Positions 19,361 through 28,297 of a stretch of 64,000 nt of DNA are shown in pieces. The first letter of the stretch is position 1. Every line of letters starts with the position of its first letter. The position numbers and the translations under genes were made by a program. Below the pieces are notes generated by a model. That model did not search any database. It saw only the letters and a program-made list of their open reading frames with translations, and was not told the origin of the DNA. Origin of the DNA: Campylobacter gracilis (lineage in GTDB: Bacteria > Campylobacterota > Campylobacteria > Campylobacterales > Campylobacteraceae); NCBI RefSeq assembly GCF_018374135.1, contig NZ_JAHAFS010000005.1, forward strand, positions 62,001 through 126,000, written 5' to 3'.

Positions 19361-20979
19361 GCAAACTTCCTATAAATTTTATATGCCACGATCTTTGGTA
19401 GCGCCAAAAGCGCTAGCACTTTATTCGCAGCGGCAATTTTTTTAAGCCTAGCAGCGATGAAATCATCGCAATCAAAATGCGTAGCGCTATATCGCTGGAT
19501 CTGAAGCTTCTGGCACAATATGTAACGCTTAAGCGGGTTTTTCGCGCCGTAGAAAATTTCGTTTTTGCACTCCACCTGGCTTTGCTGCGAGCGCTGCACC
19601 TCTGCTGCGGATATCCGCTCGCAAAAAATCTCCTCGCGCGCCTGCTTCGTAGGCTGCGAAAATAGCGCGTCGATCTGAGCTGCGCGCGTAATTACGAGCG
19701 ATGTGCCGCGCCACTCGCTCATTTCGCTTTGCAGCCACGCATCCATCAGTACGACGTCGGCGCATTTGGCAAAAACGTCGGTGCAGGCGTTGCACGCAAG
19801 CGGCGTAAAAGCGCGCGAACTCCAGTACGCAAAGGCGCTACTACTGCGATCGTCTATCGCCTCGCTGCCGTCTGTAGCGCGGAATTCAAAGCCAAAGCTC
19901 ATCGCGCTTTTGCCCGCGATTTTATATCTGTAATTAACCGCCGCGAGCTGCTTACGCTCTTTAAACGCAAGATCTGCCAGCTTATGCGTAAAACCAGCAC
20001 CCTTGCCCTGTCCGCAAACCAGCCCGATAATAAAGCTTATACGAGATTTAAGGCGCGAATTTTTGCTCGCAGCAAGCCTTAAGGCCTTAGCAAAGCACGG
20101 CAGCGCGCTGATCGCGTATCTACCCTCACGGCGCGACATCTCCTTTAGCACTGCTTCAAGCGTGAGCGGATAGTAAGCGGACGAGCGAGCGCGAGTAAGC
20201 TCATCGGCATTTTTTATCACGCTAAATTTAAATATCGGCACGGAATTTTCGCCCGCATAATTTCGCGCGTTTTTGGAATTCTCACAGGCAAAATTCTGCG
20301 TTGATACGGAATTTTCACAAGAAGCTTTAGAATTCTGCGCGGAATTTTCATTTGTAAAATTCTGCACGGAATTCTGCGTCAAATTTCCGCAAAAAGAATT
20401 TTGCGCACTCGTAAAATTTATAGAATCATCGTCCGCCAAATTCTGCGTTAAATTCGGTATTGCTGAATTCTGCTCGGAATTTTTAGTTGCGGAATTTTGT
20501 AAATTCTGAGCCACCACTAAATTTTCGTGGGCGGAAAAATCCCGCTTGGAATTTTGGGCTATGAAATCCCCTTCGTCCGCAGGCACGGCGCAAATCGCGT
20601 AATCAATGAGCCCGCGCGCAAAAAGCTCGCGAAAAATATAATCTCCCGCGCCGCCGCTTGCACTGCTTAGGCGCTGCGCTTCATCTTTTTTGTAGAATTT
20701 GTAAGTGGCTAAAAACCTGCCAAAATCTGGGCTAAAGCTTTCCAGCTCTGAGTATGATTTAGAATTTAGCTCGTTTTCAAGCGTGTCTTTTTTGTAAAAC
20801 GGGCAGACTTTTAGACAGATATCGCATTTGTCGCGGCACCCTTCGCCCTCCTCGGGCGCGTAAAATCCATTGCCTCCAAGCCGCATTTTTAGCACGCTAA
20901 AAGGGCAGCTGCTCGCGCAGACGCCGCAGCCGATACAGCGGTCTTTCGTAACCACTTCGCTAATTACATTGAAGCTCAA
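19357..20979 (-). CDS. Ferredoxin-type 4Fe-4S / coenzyme F420 hydrogenase beta subunit (FrhB)-like protein with insertion
   Basis: Two [4Fe-4S] motifs: C15-x2-C18-x2-C21-x3-C25 and C48-x3-C52-x2-C55-x3-C59, then an FrhB-type flavin domain (KDEAQRLSSASGGAGDYIF; ALPCFAKALRLAA; FIIGLVCGQGKGAGFTHKLA; ACNACTDVFAKCADVVLMDAW). Proteins of this type commonly accompany pyruvyl transferases in polysaccharide clusters; their exact reaction is not established and Campylobacter has no F420 pathway. The product is 540 aa because residues about 139-248 are an Asn/Ser-rich insertion. It starts at TTG with an exact GGAGG site, overlapping the flippase stop (TTGA). Confidence 0.85.
   Translation of the reverse strand: MSFNVISEVVTKDRCIGCGVCASSCPFSVLKMRLGGNGFYAPEEGEGCRDKCDICLKVCPFYKKDTLENELNSKSYSELESFSPDFGRFLATYKFYKKDEAQRLSSASGGAGDYIFRELFARGLIDYAICAVPADEGDFIAQNSKRDFSAHENLVVAQNLQNSATKNSEQNSAIPNLTQNLADDDSINFTSAQNSFCGNLTQNSVQNFTNENSAQNSKASCENSVSTQNFACENSKNARNYAGENSVPIFKFSVIKNADELTRARSSAYYPLTLEAVLKEMSRREGRYAISALPCFAKALRLAASKNSRLKSRISFIIGLVCGQGKGAGFTHKLADLAFKERKQLAAVNYRYKIAGKSAMSFGFEFRATDGSEAIDDRSSSAFAYWSSRAFTPLACNACTDVFAKCADVVLMDAWLQSEMSEWRGTSLVITRAAQIDALFSQPTKQAREEIFCERISAAEVQRSQQSQVECKNEIFYGAKNPLKRYILCQKLQIQRYSATHFDCDDFIAARLKKIAAANKVLALLALPKIVAYKIYRKFA
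20236..20565 (-). repeat. In-frame Asn/Ser/Gln/Phe-rich insertion in the FrhB-like gene
   Basis: Residues about 139-248 are made of repeats such as AQNSFCGNLTQNSVQNFT and ENSAQNSKASCENS that split the FrhB domain between YAICAVPADEGD and VPIFKFSVIKNADEL. The DNA repeats GGAATTTT / AGAATTCTGC words every 12-30 bases. Confidence 0.75.
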
Positions 20980-22514
20980 GCCCGCCTCCTTATCTTAGCC
21001 GCAATGCCGCCAAAAATCGCGCGTTCATAATCATTCATCGCCCAAAAATACGCACTTAGCACAAACATAGCCGAATAAAGCCCGCCGCAAATTAGCAAAA
21101 AGCTTACTCCATGCAAGCCTAGTGCATAATTTATCACTAGGCTTGCTGCGATTGCGGGAGCGAATTTTACTACCATCGCGCCGATATTTCGCCAAAATTT
21201 AGCGATGTCAAGTCCGATTACACGAGCATAGTAGATATTCATCACGCAGATATTTAGCAAGGTGATCGCAAAAGCCGTACCGCACGCAGCACCCACGCCA
21301 CCGTAAGCCTTAGCTAGCGGGATGGAAATAGCGATGTTTACGAGCGTGACGCAAAATGCGGCGATTGAGCGAAATTTGACTTTGTTTTTTGCCTGAAGCA
21401 CGGCTAGGCCTAAATTTTGAATCAACGGCACGCTTACTGGAAGCACCAAAATAAGCGCGATCGTGTATGAAATTTCATAATTTGCGCCAGCCCAGAGCAC
21501 AATAAACTCACGTCCAAAAATCACCAAAAGCGACGCGATAAAAAATATCACGTAAAATTGCAACCTGCCTATTTTGATAAATTCCGCGCTAAGCTCGGAA
21601 TCGGTGGAGTTGGCAGAGACCATTTTGGCGATTTTAGGAAGCATTACGCCGCTAATGGTAAGCGAAAGCGTGACGAAAGTGGCATTTATCGTGCTTGCTA
21701 CGGCATACGTGGAGACCGCCGTAGCGCCTGCGACCGCGCCTAAGATAAAATTATCGACGTTCCAGTTTACTTGATCGACTACGATGCCTAAAAATATAAA
21801 AAACGAGTAGCCAAAAATTTGCTTAAGCGTGGGGGTGTCGAAATTTCGCACGCTTATCACGGGCGAGACTTTGCTCCTGCAATAGATGAAATCTGCCGCG
21901 ACGCAGATTAAATTTACCACCGTAGCGATGATTACGATCGCGATAGCCTTATGTCCCAAAAGTAGCACAGGCACCGCAGCTAGCGGCAGGGCAATCGTGC
22001 GAAAGATCCCAATTAGCTTGATAAATACGAAATTCTCATGCGCCGTAAGGATCGATGAATAGATGCTAAAAGGAAAGCTAATCGCTAAATTCGCAGTTAG
22101 TAGCATTAGCATAATGCGAATTTCGCTCATCTCGTTAGTGCTTAGCTTAGCGCCAAAAATTGCATGCAGATTGGCTAGCAGCGCAGCTCCTGCAAGCACG
22201 ATCACCGCGCTCATCACCAGATACACGCTAAAGATCGTGCCGTGCAGCTTATGCGTGCGCTCCACTTCGCCGCTTGAGGCGTATTTAGCGGTATAGACCG
22301 TCACAGCGTTACCAAAACCTAAATCCAAAATCGCTAAATAGCCGATAACACTGCTCGCTAAAGAATATAGCCCAAACTCGCTCTGCCCCAGCGCCCGCAG
22401 AAAAAACGGCGTATAAACCAAAGTAAGTATCGTAGAAACAAAGATATTTACATACGATAGCACGACGCCGAGCTTACGCTGAGCGGCTTCGGGGGCGTTT
22501 AGAATTTTAAGCAA
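20976..22514 (-). CDS. MATE-like (Wzx-type) lipid-linked oligosaccharide flippase
   Basis: Polytopic membrane protein of 512 aa with about 12-14 predicted helices, of the polysaccharide biosynthesis/MVF superfamily (SYVNIFVSTILTLVYTPFFL; GQSEFGLYSLASSVIGYLAILDLGFGNAVTVY). It occupies the pglK position, but it has none of the Walker A/ABC signature motifs of the PglK ABC flippase, so translocation of the undecaprenyl-PP glycan is inferred to be ion-driven rather than ATP-driven. It starts at TTG 22514 behind AAGGAAG. Only the family is certain; the substrate is inferred from the operon. Confidence 0.88.
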   Translation of the reverse strand: MLKILNAPEAAQRKLGVVLSYVNIFVSTILTLVYTPFFLRALGQSEFGLYSLASSVIGYLAILDLGFGNAVTVYTAKYASSGEVERTHKLHGTIFSVYLVMSAVIVLAGAALLANLHAIFGAKLSTNEMSEIRIMLMLLTANLAISFPFSIYSSILTAHENFVFIKLIGIFRTIALPLAAVPVLLLGHKAIAIVIIATVVNLICVAADFIYCRSKVSPVISVRNFDTPTLKQIFGYSFFIFLGIVVDQVNWNVDNFILGAVAGATAVSTYAVASTINATFVTLSLTISGVMLPKIAKMVSANSTDSELSAEFIKIGRLQFYVIFFIASLLVIFGREFIVLWAGANYEISYTIALILVLPVSVPLIQNLGLAVLQAKNKVKFRSIAAFCVTLVNIAISIPLAKAYGGVGAACGTAFAITLLNICVMNIYYARVIGLDIAKFWRNIGAMVVKFAPAIAASLVINYALGLHGVSFLLICGGLYSAMFVLSAYFWAMNDYERAIFGGIAAKIRRRA

Positions 22515-22595
22515 ACAAGGCTTCCTTTTGCTCGCCGCTATTAAACGCGGCGGAGTAAAATTTTAAAATTTCAAATCGCACTTTCACGCTAGAAC

Positions 22596-23585
22596 CTAGA
22601 GCTTCTTTTCCCAATTAAGCGCGCTTAGGATGATCTCATCCAAGCTCTCGTGCTCGGGATGCCAAGAGGTTTTGGTGCGAATTTTATCCGCGTTTGAGAT
22701 GAGGCAGGCAGGATCGCCGGCTCTGCGCGGAGCGATCTCCACTTTAAAATCCACGCCGCTTACTTTTTTAGCTTCATTAACGACCTCTTTTACGCTAAAG
22801 CCCGTACCGTAGCCTACGTTAAAAACCGCGCTGTCATTACTTTGCAGATAATCAAGCACCGCCAGATGCGCGCTTGCGAGATCCTCTACGTGGATATAAT
22901 CGCGTATGCAGGTGCCGTCCTTGGTGTCGTAATCATCGCCGAAAATGCTCATCTTATCGCGCTTACCGACGATCGTTTGAGTAGCTACCTTAATTAGATG
23001 CGTCGCGTTCGGGTAGTTTTGCCCGATCGTGCCGTCGCTTGCGGCTCCTGCAACGTTGAAATAGCGCAAAATTCCGTATTTAAAATTCGGATTTGCCGCT
23101 GCCGCGTCTTTTAGTACCCACTCGACCATCAGCTTGCTTCTGCCGTACGGATTGATCGGATTTTGCGGAGTTTCCTCGCTTACTTGCGGGATGTCCGGCT
23201 CGCCGTAGGTCGCCGCAGTGGAGCTAAATATGAAGTCTTTCACGCCGTATTTGTTCGCAAGAGCGATCAAATTCATCGCGTTGGCGGTGTTGTTTAGATA
23301 GTATTTTAGCGGATTTTGCGTGCTTTCAAAAACCTCGATAAACGCCGCAAAATGAATGATCGCGTCAAACTTCTCGCGTTTAAAAAGCTTCTCGATTGCG
23401 GGGGTGTTTTCTAGGCTTTCCTGTACGAACTCAAACTCGCCCGCGTTGCGAAGCGCCTCGATCGCTCGCATCGAACCCTTGCAAAGATTATCCAGTATGA
23501 CGACGTCGTGGCGGTTCGCTTCTAAAAGCGCCTTTGCGACGTGGCTACCGATGTATCCCGCGCCGCCTGTAATTAAAATTTTCAT
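22596..23585 (-). CDS. gne: UDP-glucose/UDP-GlcNAc 4-epimerase (GalE/Gne)
   Basis: SDR-family epimerase that would supply UDP-GalNAc (and UDP-Gal) to PglA/J/H. NAD-binding GGAGYIGSHV at residues 7-16, catalytic S-T-A (FSSTAATYGE) and YGRSK (Tyr-x3-Lys). The end shows the GalE signature AGDPACLISNADKI and GW-like SWHPEHESLDEI. 329 aa is usual. It is the first gene of the pgl operon, 37 bases after a TATAAT box and behind an AAGGAG site. Position matches gne at the end of the C. jejuni pgl cluster; substrate preference is inferred. Confidence 0.93.
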   Translation of the reverse strand: MKILITGGAGYIGSHVAKALLEANRHDVVILDNLCKGSMRAIEALRNAGEFEFVQESLENTPAIEKLFKREKFDAIIHFAAFIEVFESTQNPLKYYLNNTANAMNLIALANKYGVKDFIFSSTAATYGEPDIPQVSEETPQNPINPYGRSKLMVEWVLKDAAAANPNFKYGILRYFNVAGAASDGTIGQNYPNATHLIKVATQTIVGKRDKMSIFGDDYDTKDGTCIRDYIHVEDLASAHLAVLDYLQSNDSAVFNVGYGTGFSVKEVVNEAKKVSGVDFKVEIAPRRAGDPACLISNADKIRTKTSWHPEHESLDEIILSALNWEKKL

Positions 23586-23621
23586 CTATTCTCCTTCGGA
23601 TCAAATTTATCAAAATACGCG

Positions 23622-23627
23622 ATTATA
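23622..23627 (-). promoter_or_regulatory. Promoter (-10 box) of the pgl operon
   Basis: On the minus strand GGCTATAATCGCG gives a perfect TATAAT about 37 bases before the gne ATG, squeezed into the 52 bases between the ligase stop and gne. The -35 region falls at the 3' end of the ligase gene and has no consensus, as is usual for Campylobacter sigma70 promoters. Confidence 0.65.
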
Positions 23628-23637
23628 GCCCCTTAGA

Positions 23638-24492
23638 TTAAATCGCCGGTCGCACGCGCAAAAATACGGGAAAGCGCGGCTTTTTCTCGCGGGTTAGGTT
23701 TTGGTATTGATAGGTGATGATCGTGCCCACCCTAGGCGGATTTGCCCGCATTTCGTCGCTAAAGCCCGTGCCTACTTTAAATTTCGCTCCGCTACGTAGA
23801 TCTACGCAGCTTAAAGAGCCCATCTTGCCCTCGTTTTTGCCGTAGCCGGGGTTGATCTTTACGACCTTACAATCGCTATCGTGCATCTTTTTGTATTTTA
23901 AAATTTTATCGCTGCGGCCGCTTTCATAAAGCGCGTTTGGATCGCGCAGCACGACCCCCTCGCCGCCTGCTGCGATGACGCGATCGAAATACGCCTGCAC
24001 GTCGGCGTGCGTGCTTACCGGGGTTTGCTGCACGATGAGTAAATTTTGCGCGCCGCTTGAGGCGATAAAATTTCTTAAAATTTCCATCTTCGCGCTTAGG
24101 TTTTTCTGCTCCTTCGGCAGGTCAAACGCGTAAAATTTCACCCTGCTCCAGCGCTCATCCGGCACGCTAGAAGAGACGATCGAGACGAGCTGCTCAAACT
24201 CCCCGCGCGCCGTGTATAGCTCGCCGTCTACGAAAAACGGCGGAAAGCCCGCGCTCCAGCCCTCGGGAGCGTTTATGATCTTACCTCGTCTGGAGCGCAG
24301 ATTTTTGCCGTCCCAGATCGCGCGCACGCCGTCTAGCTTCTCACTGATGACCCAGCCCGTGATATTCATGCCCGGGACGTACTCTTTAAGCAGCATTGGT
24401 TTAAATTTAGCCTCGTCCGCGACCGCGCCGCAGAGCAAAAACAGCGCGCCAAAAACCGCGCCTTTTAAAATTTTAAAAATTTCACTTCGCAT
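23638..24492 (-). CDS. ATP-dependent DNA ligase, LigE-like, with N-terminal signal sequence
   Basis: Minimal ATP-dependent ligase: nucleotidyltransferase motif I EKLDG at residues 51-55 (adenylated Lys52), RSRRGK, FVDGELY (motif III), GGEGVVLRD (motif IV), KILKYKKM (motif V) and an OB domain to the C-terminus. 284 aa with no extra domains. Residues 8-25 (a hydrophobic run ending CGAVADE) look like a cleavable signal peptide, which fits the LigE-type enzymes of Haemophilus, Neisseria and Campylobacter predicted to act in the periplasm, perhaps on imported DNA. It overlaps the exonuclease gene 5' to it by 11 bases. Confidence 0.9.
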   Translation of the reverse strand: MRSEIFKILKGAVFGALFLLCGAVADEAKFKPMLLKEYVPGMNITGWVISEKLDGVRAIWDGKNLRSRRGKIINAPEGWSAGFPPFFVDGELYTARGEFEQLVSIVSSSVPDERWSRVKFYAFDLPKEQKNLSAKMEILRNFIASSGAQNLLIVQQTPVSTHADVQAYFDRVIAAGGEGVVLRDPNALYESGRSDKILKYKKMHDSDCKVVKINPGYGKNEGKMGSLSCVDLRSGAKFKVGTGFSDEMRANPPRVGTIITYQYQNLTREKKPRFPVFLRVRPAI

Positions 24493-25846
24493 ATGCCGCT
24501 AGCTCCCTTTCTATAAAGTCGCAAAAAACGGGCGTGTAGCTCATGCCCGCACACTCTTTTTGCAAAAATTCTCCCATCACCGCGATATAATTCAAATAAT
24601 CGTCCTTGGTGATCTTGCCGCGCAAAAGCTCGTATTTCAAAAACAGCCAGTAGGTGTTGAGCACGTCGGATCTGCAGTACTCGTCGATCTTAGCCTGCTC
24701 GCCGCCGTAATACAGCTGCAAGACCTGATCGCCGTGCACGTCGTATTTGCCAGGAAGGCCCACGCTGGCGCAGATATGATCGAGCTTGAGCCCACGCACG
24801 GCACCAAAATCGCTGATGTGATCGAGCAAATCCAGATGAAACCGCCCGTCGTAGCGGCTGCGGTAGTTCTCCCATTTGCTCTTGTTGTTATCGCGATTGT
24901 TCGTCTCAAAATACGCCGCGGCGCTTAGATCGTAGCACATCGCGCGCGCCATAATCATCGGCAGATCGAACCCGCGCCCGTTAAAGCTCACTAGCCTCGG
25001 ATTAAAATCCTCGATGAAGGCTAGGAATTTTGCGATTTTATCGCGCTCGTTCTCGCCATCAAGCGTAGAGACGCGCAAAAATCTGCCGAATCCGTCCGCC
25101 ACCACGGCGCTAATGCTAACGACGCGGTGGAAGCAGACGGGCAGGAATTCGCTGCCGGTTTTTTCTTTGAAAATCTCCATCGCCCTAAGCGAGAGCAATT
25201 TGTGGTTTAAAATTTTGCTTTTATCCGCGTTAAAGATCGGCTGCTCGCCGTAAATTTTAAAATTTAGCGCGTTTGACGCGGGATCTTGCACGGAATTTGA
25301 AGCGAGATTTTCGCTATTTGAGCTTTGGGATGCGGAGCTTTGAGGCGTAGAGTTTTCCGCCGCGAAATTCTGAGGCGCAGGGCTTTGGAGCGTAGAATTT
25401 TCCGTTGAGAAGCTCTGTGCTGCGGAGCTTTTAGGCGCGGTATCGTCGTAGGTTAAATTTAGCGATGCGGAATTTTTGGGCGCCGTATTTTGCGACATGA
25501 AATTTTCGCTCGTAAAATTTCCCTGCGCGTAATTTTCAGCGGAATTTTCACTGGCGAAGCTTTGAAGCGCGATGTCTTGCTGTGTAAAGCTTTGAGGTGC
25601 GGAATTTTGCTCGGAATTTTCTATTTTAGAATTCTGCTCCGCTGAATTTACAGCAAAATTTAAAGACGCGTTTTGTTTCTCGCCGCCGATCTTTTGCGAG
25701 AGCTGCGCGTCAAGAAGCTTTGCGAAGCTTTTTTTATCGAAAGGCTCAAAACAGCCCGCGATCGCATCCTCATCCAGCACCCGCACCAGCACCGCTACGT
25801 CAGGGATCGTCTCGCAGTCGAATACGCAGATATAATCCTTTTTCAT
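24482..25846 (-). CDS. Predicted PolB-like 3'-5' exonuclease with a 149-residue low-complexity insertion
   Basis: DEDD-type exonuclease of the PolB-like family. Exo I VFDCETIP (Asp10, Glu12), Exo II LVSFNGRGFDLPM, and Exo III YCRSDVLNTYWLF. Between residues about 57 and 205, after the first strand-helix unit and before FNADKSKILNHKLLSL, lies a long Asn/Ser/Ala/Gln-rich insertion. Without it the protein would be about 305 aa, near the usual family size. The gene is directly upstream of, and overlaps, the ligase, so the two may act on the same DNA, although the ligase appears exported. Confidence 0.85.
   Translation of the reverse strand: MKKDYICVFDCETIPDVAVLVRVLDEDAIAGCFEPFDKKSFAKLLDAQLSQKIGGEKQNASLNFAVNSAEQNSKIENSEQNSAPQSFTQQDIALQSFASENSAENYAQGNFTSENFMSQNTAPKNSASLNLTYDDTAPKSSAAQSFSTENSTLQSPAPQNFAAENSTPQSSASQSSNSENLASNSVQDPASNALNFKIYGEQPIFNADKSKILNHKLLSLRAMEIFKEKTGSEFLPVCFHRVVSISAVVADGFGRFLRVSTLDGENERDKIAKFLAFIEDFNPRLVSFNGRGFDLPMIMARAMCYDLSAAAYFETNNRDNNKSKWENYRSRYDGRFHLDLLDHISDFGAVRGLKLDHICASVGLPGKYDVHGDQVLQLYYGGEQAKIDEYCRSDVLNTYWLFLKYELLRGKITKDDYLNYIAVMGEFLQKECAGMSYTPVFCDFIERELAAYAK
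25232..25678 (-). repeat. In-frame repeat insertion in the exonuclease gene
   Basis: About 447 bases encode degenerate units of roughly 8-12 residues of the form (A/S)(E/Q)NS(A/T)xQS(F/S/P), for example ENSEQNSAPQSFTQQ and APQNFAAENSTPQS. At DNA level GAATTTT, GAGCTTTG and GTAGAATTTTCC words recur. This is the largest of the insertions in the window. Confidence 0.8.
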
Positions 25847-26101
25847 TAAGCTCCTTTCTGGCGGCTTTTACCGCTTTTTTCAAAAACGGCTCTTAAATAA
25901 TCCTCTATCTTCATGCCGTTTTTAGGTACGCGCCTAATAGAACTCCTCGCTCATCCGAGGTTCTCATCGCCGCTTTCAATCTTAAAATTTTACGCTGCCG
26001 CATTTCCGCAACAAAAAGGGGCGTATGCGGAGGCGCGGCAAATTTCGCTACCGCTCGCCGCGACGCAATTACCGTGCGCAAAAGCGCGCCGGTCGTTAAA
26101 T

Positions 26102-26445
26102 TTATCCTTCGATCAAGCGCTTGATATCGGGCAAAAGCTCGCCGGACGCCTCACAAATCCTGCTTCGCAACACGCTAAAATCGCTGCAGTAATCGCCCAG
26201 AAGCTGCAAAATATCGTCTCTGATAGCTTGCGAGCGCTCGCTCAGAAGTAGCTCCTGCAAAAGGGCGAAAATTTCGCTCTCATGCGCCAGCGTGCAGCCG
26301 TAATAGGGATCAAGGTAATAATCTAGACACAAGAAAGCGAGGCCTTTTTAGCCTCGTCATCACCTCGCAAAACGGCGGCGATGCCCTCTACGCCGCCCTC
26401 TGCTATGGCTTTATGCCTAGCCTCGTAATATACCGTGCGCGTCAA
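26102..26445 (-). pseudogene. Small hypothetical gene broken by a frameshift
   Basis: Right after fabI a TTG start (26445) follows AAAAGGGA and opens a frame reading MTRTVYYEARHKAIAEGG and on to KKASLSC, which stops at TAG in a GCTTTCTTGTGTCTAG context. The frame one base over continues CLDYYLDPYYGCTLAHESE to a stop at 26102 with normal codon use. The two halves join smoothly at the Cys codon, so a single-base indel (or programmed frameshift) near 26330 is likely. The joined product would be about 113 aa, helical and acidic; I do not recognise the family. A real, separate 70-residue protein starting at TTG 26332 is the alternative. Confidence 0.5.
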
Positions 26446-26466
26446 ATTTTCCCTTTTGCACGTCGC

Positions 26467-27306
<840 letters not shown>

Positions 27307-27586
27307 CTATTTTTGCTTGGTTTTTGAGCGCTTTTTGACGATTTTGTTAAAATTTTGCTCGGCAGACCATCCGTCTAGCCTACGCAAAATTTTAACTGCA
27401 AAGCCCCAAAAATCATCTCAAAATCCTTCGCAATTTGACTTAAAATTCTATAAATTAAAATTTGCAAAATTTCGCAAAACGCCAAATTTTAAATGCAATT
27501 TGATAGCGGCAGTATCGCGAAGCTAGACTAGGCGACTTAAAATTTTGCGACGGGAGTTACCACGCAGGTAATGACCGAGCAAAATT

Positions 27587-28297
27587 TTAAGACAACGAAG
27601 TATAGCGATGCGAGACAACGCGTATAAGCTCCAAAAACTTCGATGCGTCCCAGCTCGCCGTCCCCACTAATACTCCGTCGCAGTTCGCGATTCCCGCTAT
27701 CCCGCCGATATTTGCGACGTTTACGCTGCCGCCGTAAAGTAGCGGCGCACTCGTCTGCTCGCGGATGAAATTTAAAACTCCTTCGATCTGCTCCGCGCTC
27801 GCGCTCTTGCCCGTGCCTATCGCCCAAATTGGCTCGTAGGCGATCAGCAGCCGCTCGTAGCCAAGCTCGATATTTTTTAGCTGCTCCGCCAAAAACTCCT
27901 TCGTGCCGCCAGCTTCGTTTACGCTCAAATTTTCGCCGATGCAGTAGACGGTCTGCCAGCCCGCCTTTACGGCGAAGTCGAATTTAGCTCGCAAAAGCTT
28001 CTCGCTCTCGCCCAGCTCGCGCCGTTCGGAGTGCCCGATCAGCACGCTTTTTACGCCAAACTCGTCCAGCATCGCCTTGCCGATCTCGCCGGTGTGAGCG
28101 CCGCTTTCGCACGGGTAGAAATTTTGCGCGCCTTGGGTAAAATTTTTCACCTTCGCGCAAAATGCGCTAGCAGGAGGAAAAACTAGAATTTCATTCTCGC
28201 GCAAAATTTCGCCCGCTAAGCCTTCATCTAAAGCTTTAGCGTACCGCTCAAAGCTAGCACGGGTATGGTTGCATTTAAGATTCGCCGCCAGTATCAT
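27587..28297 (-). CDS. tpiA: Triosephosphate isomerase
   Basis: Interconverts dihydroxyacetone phosphate and glyceraldehyde 3-phosphate. AANLKCNHT at the start (with the catalytic Lys), the catalytic His in LIGHSERRE and the catalytic Glu in [11 protein letters not shown]. The phosphate loop LLYGGSVN is present. 236 aa; the last ~10 residues ([10 protein letters not shown]) look like a non-conserved tail. It overlaps the pgk stop by four bases, giving a gap-pgk-tpiA run. Confidence 0.96.
   Translation of the reverse strand: MILAANLKCNHTRASFERYAKALDEGLAGEILRENEILVFPPASAFCAKVKNFTQGAQNFYPCESGAHTGEIGKAMLDEFGVKSVLIGHSERRELGESEKLLRAKFDFAVKAGWQTVYCIGENLSVNEAGGTKEFLAEQLKNIELGYERLLIAYEPIWAIGTGKSASAEQIEGVLNFIREQTSAPLLYGGSVNVANIGGIAGIANCDGVLVGTASWDASKFLELIRVVSHRYTSLS

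Noticed and set aside
20976..22514. Assigning the flippase as PglK
   Set aside because: No Walker A, Walker B or ABC signature; sequence is of the MATE/Wzx superfamily.
12918..25678. Asn/Ser repeats as a CRISPR-like or satellite array
   Set aside because: Units are degenerate, lack regular spacing and unique spacers, and stay in frame within proteins.
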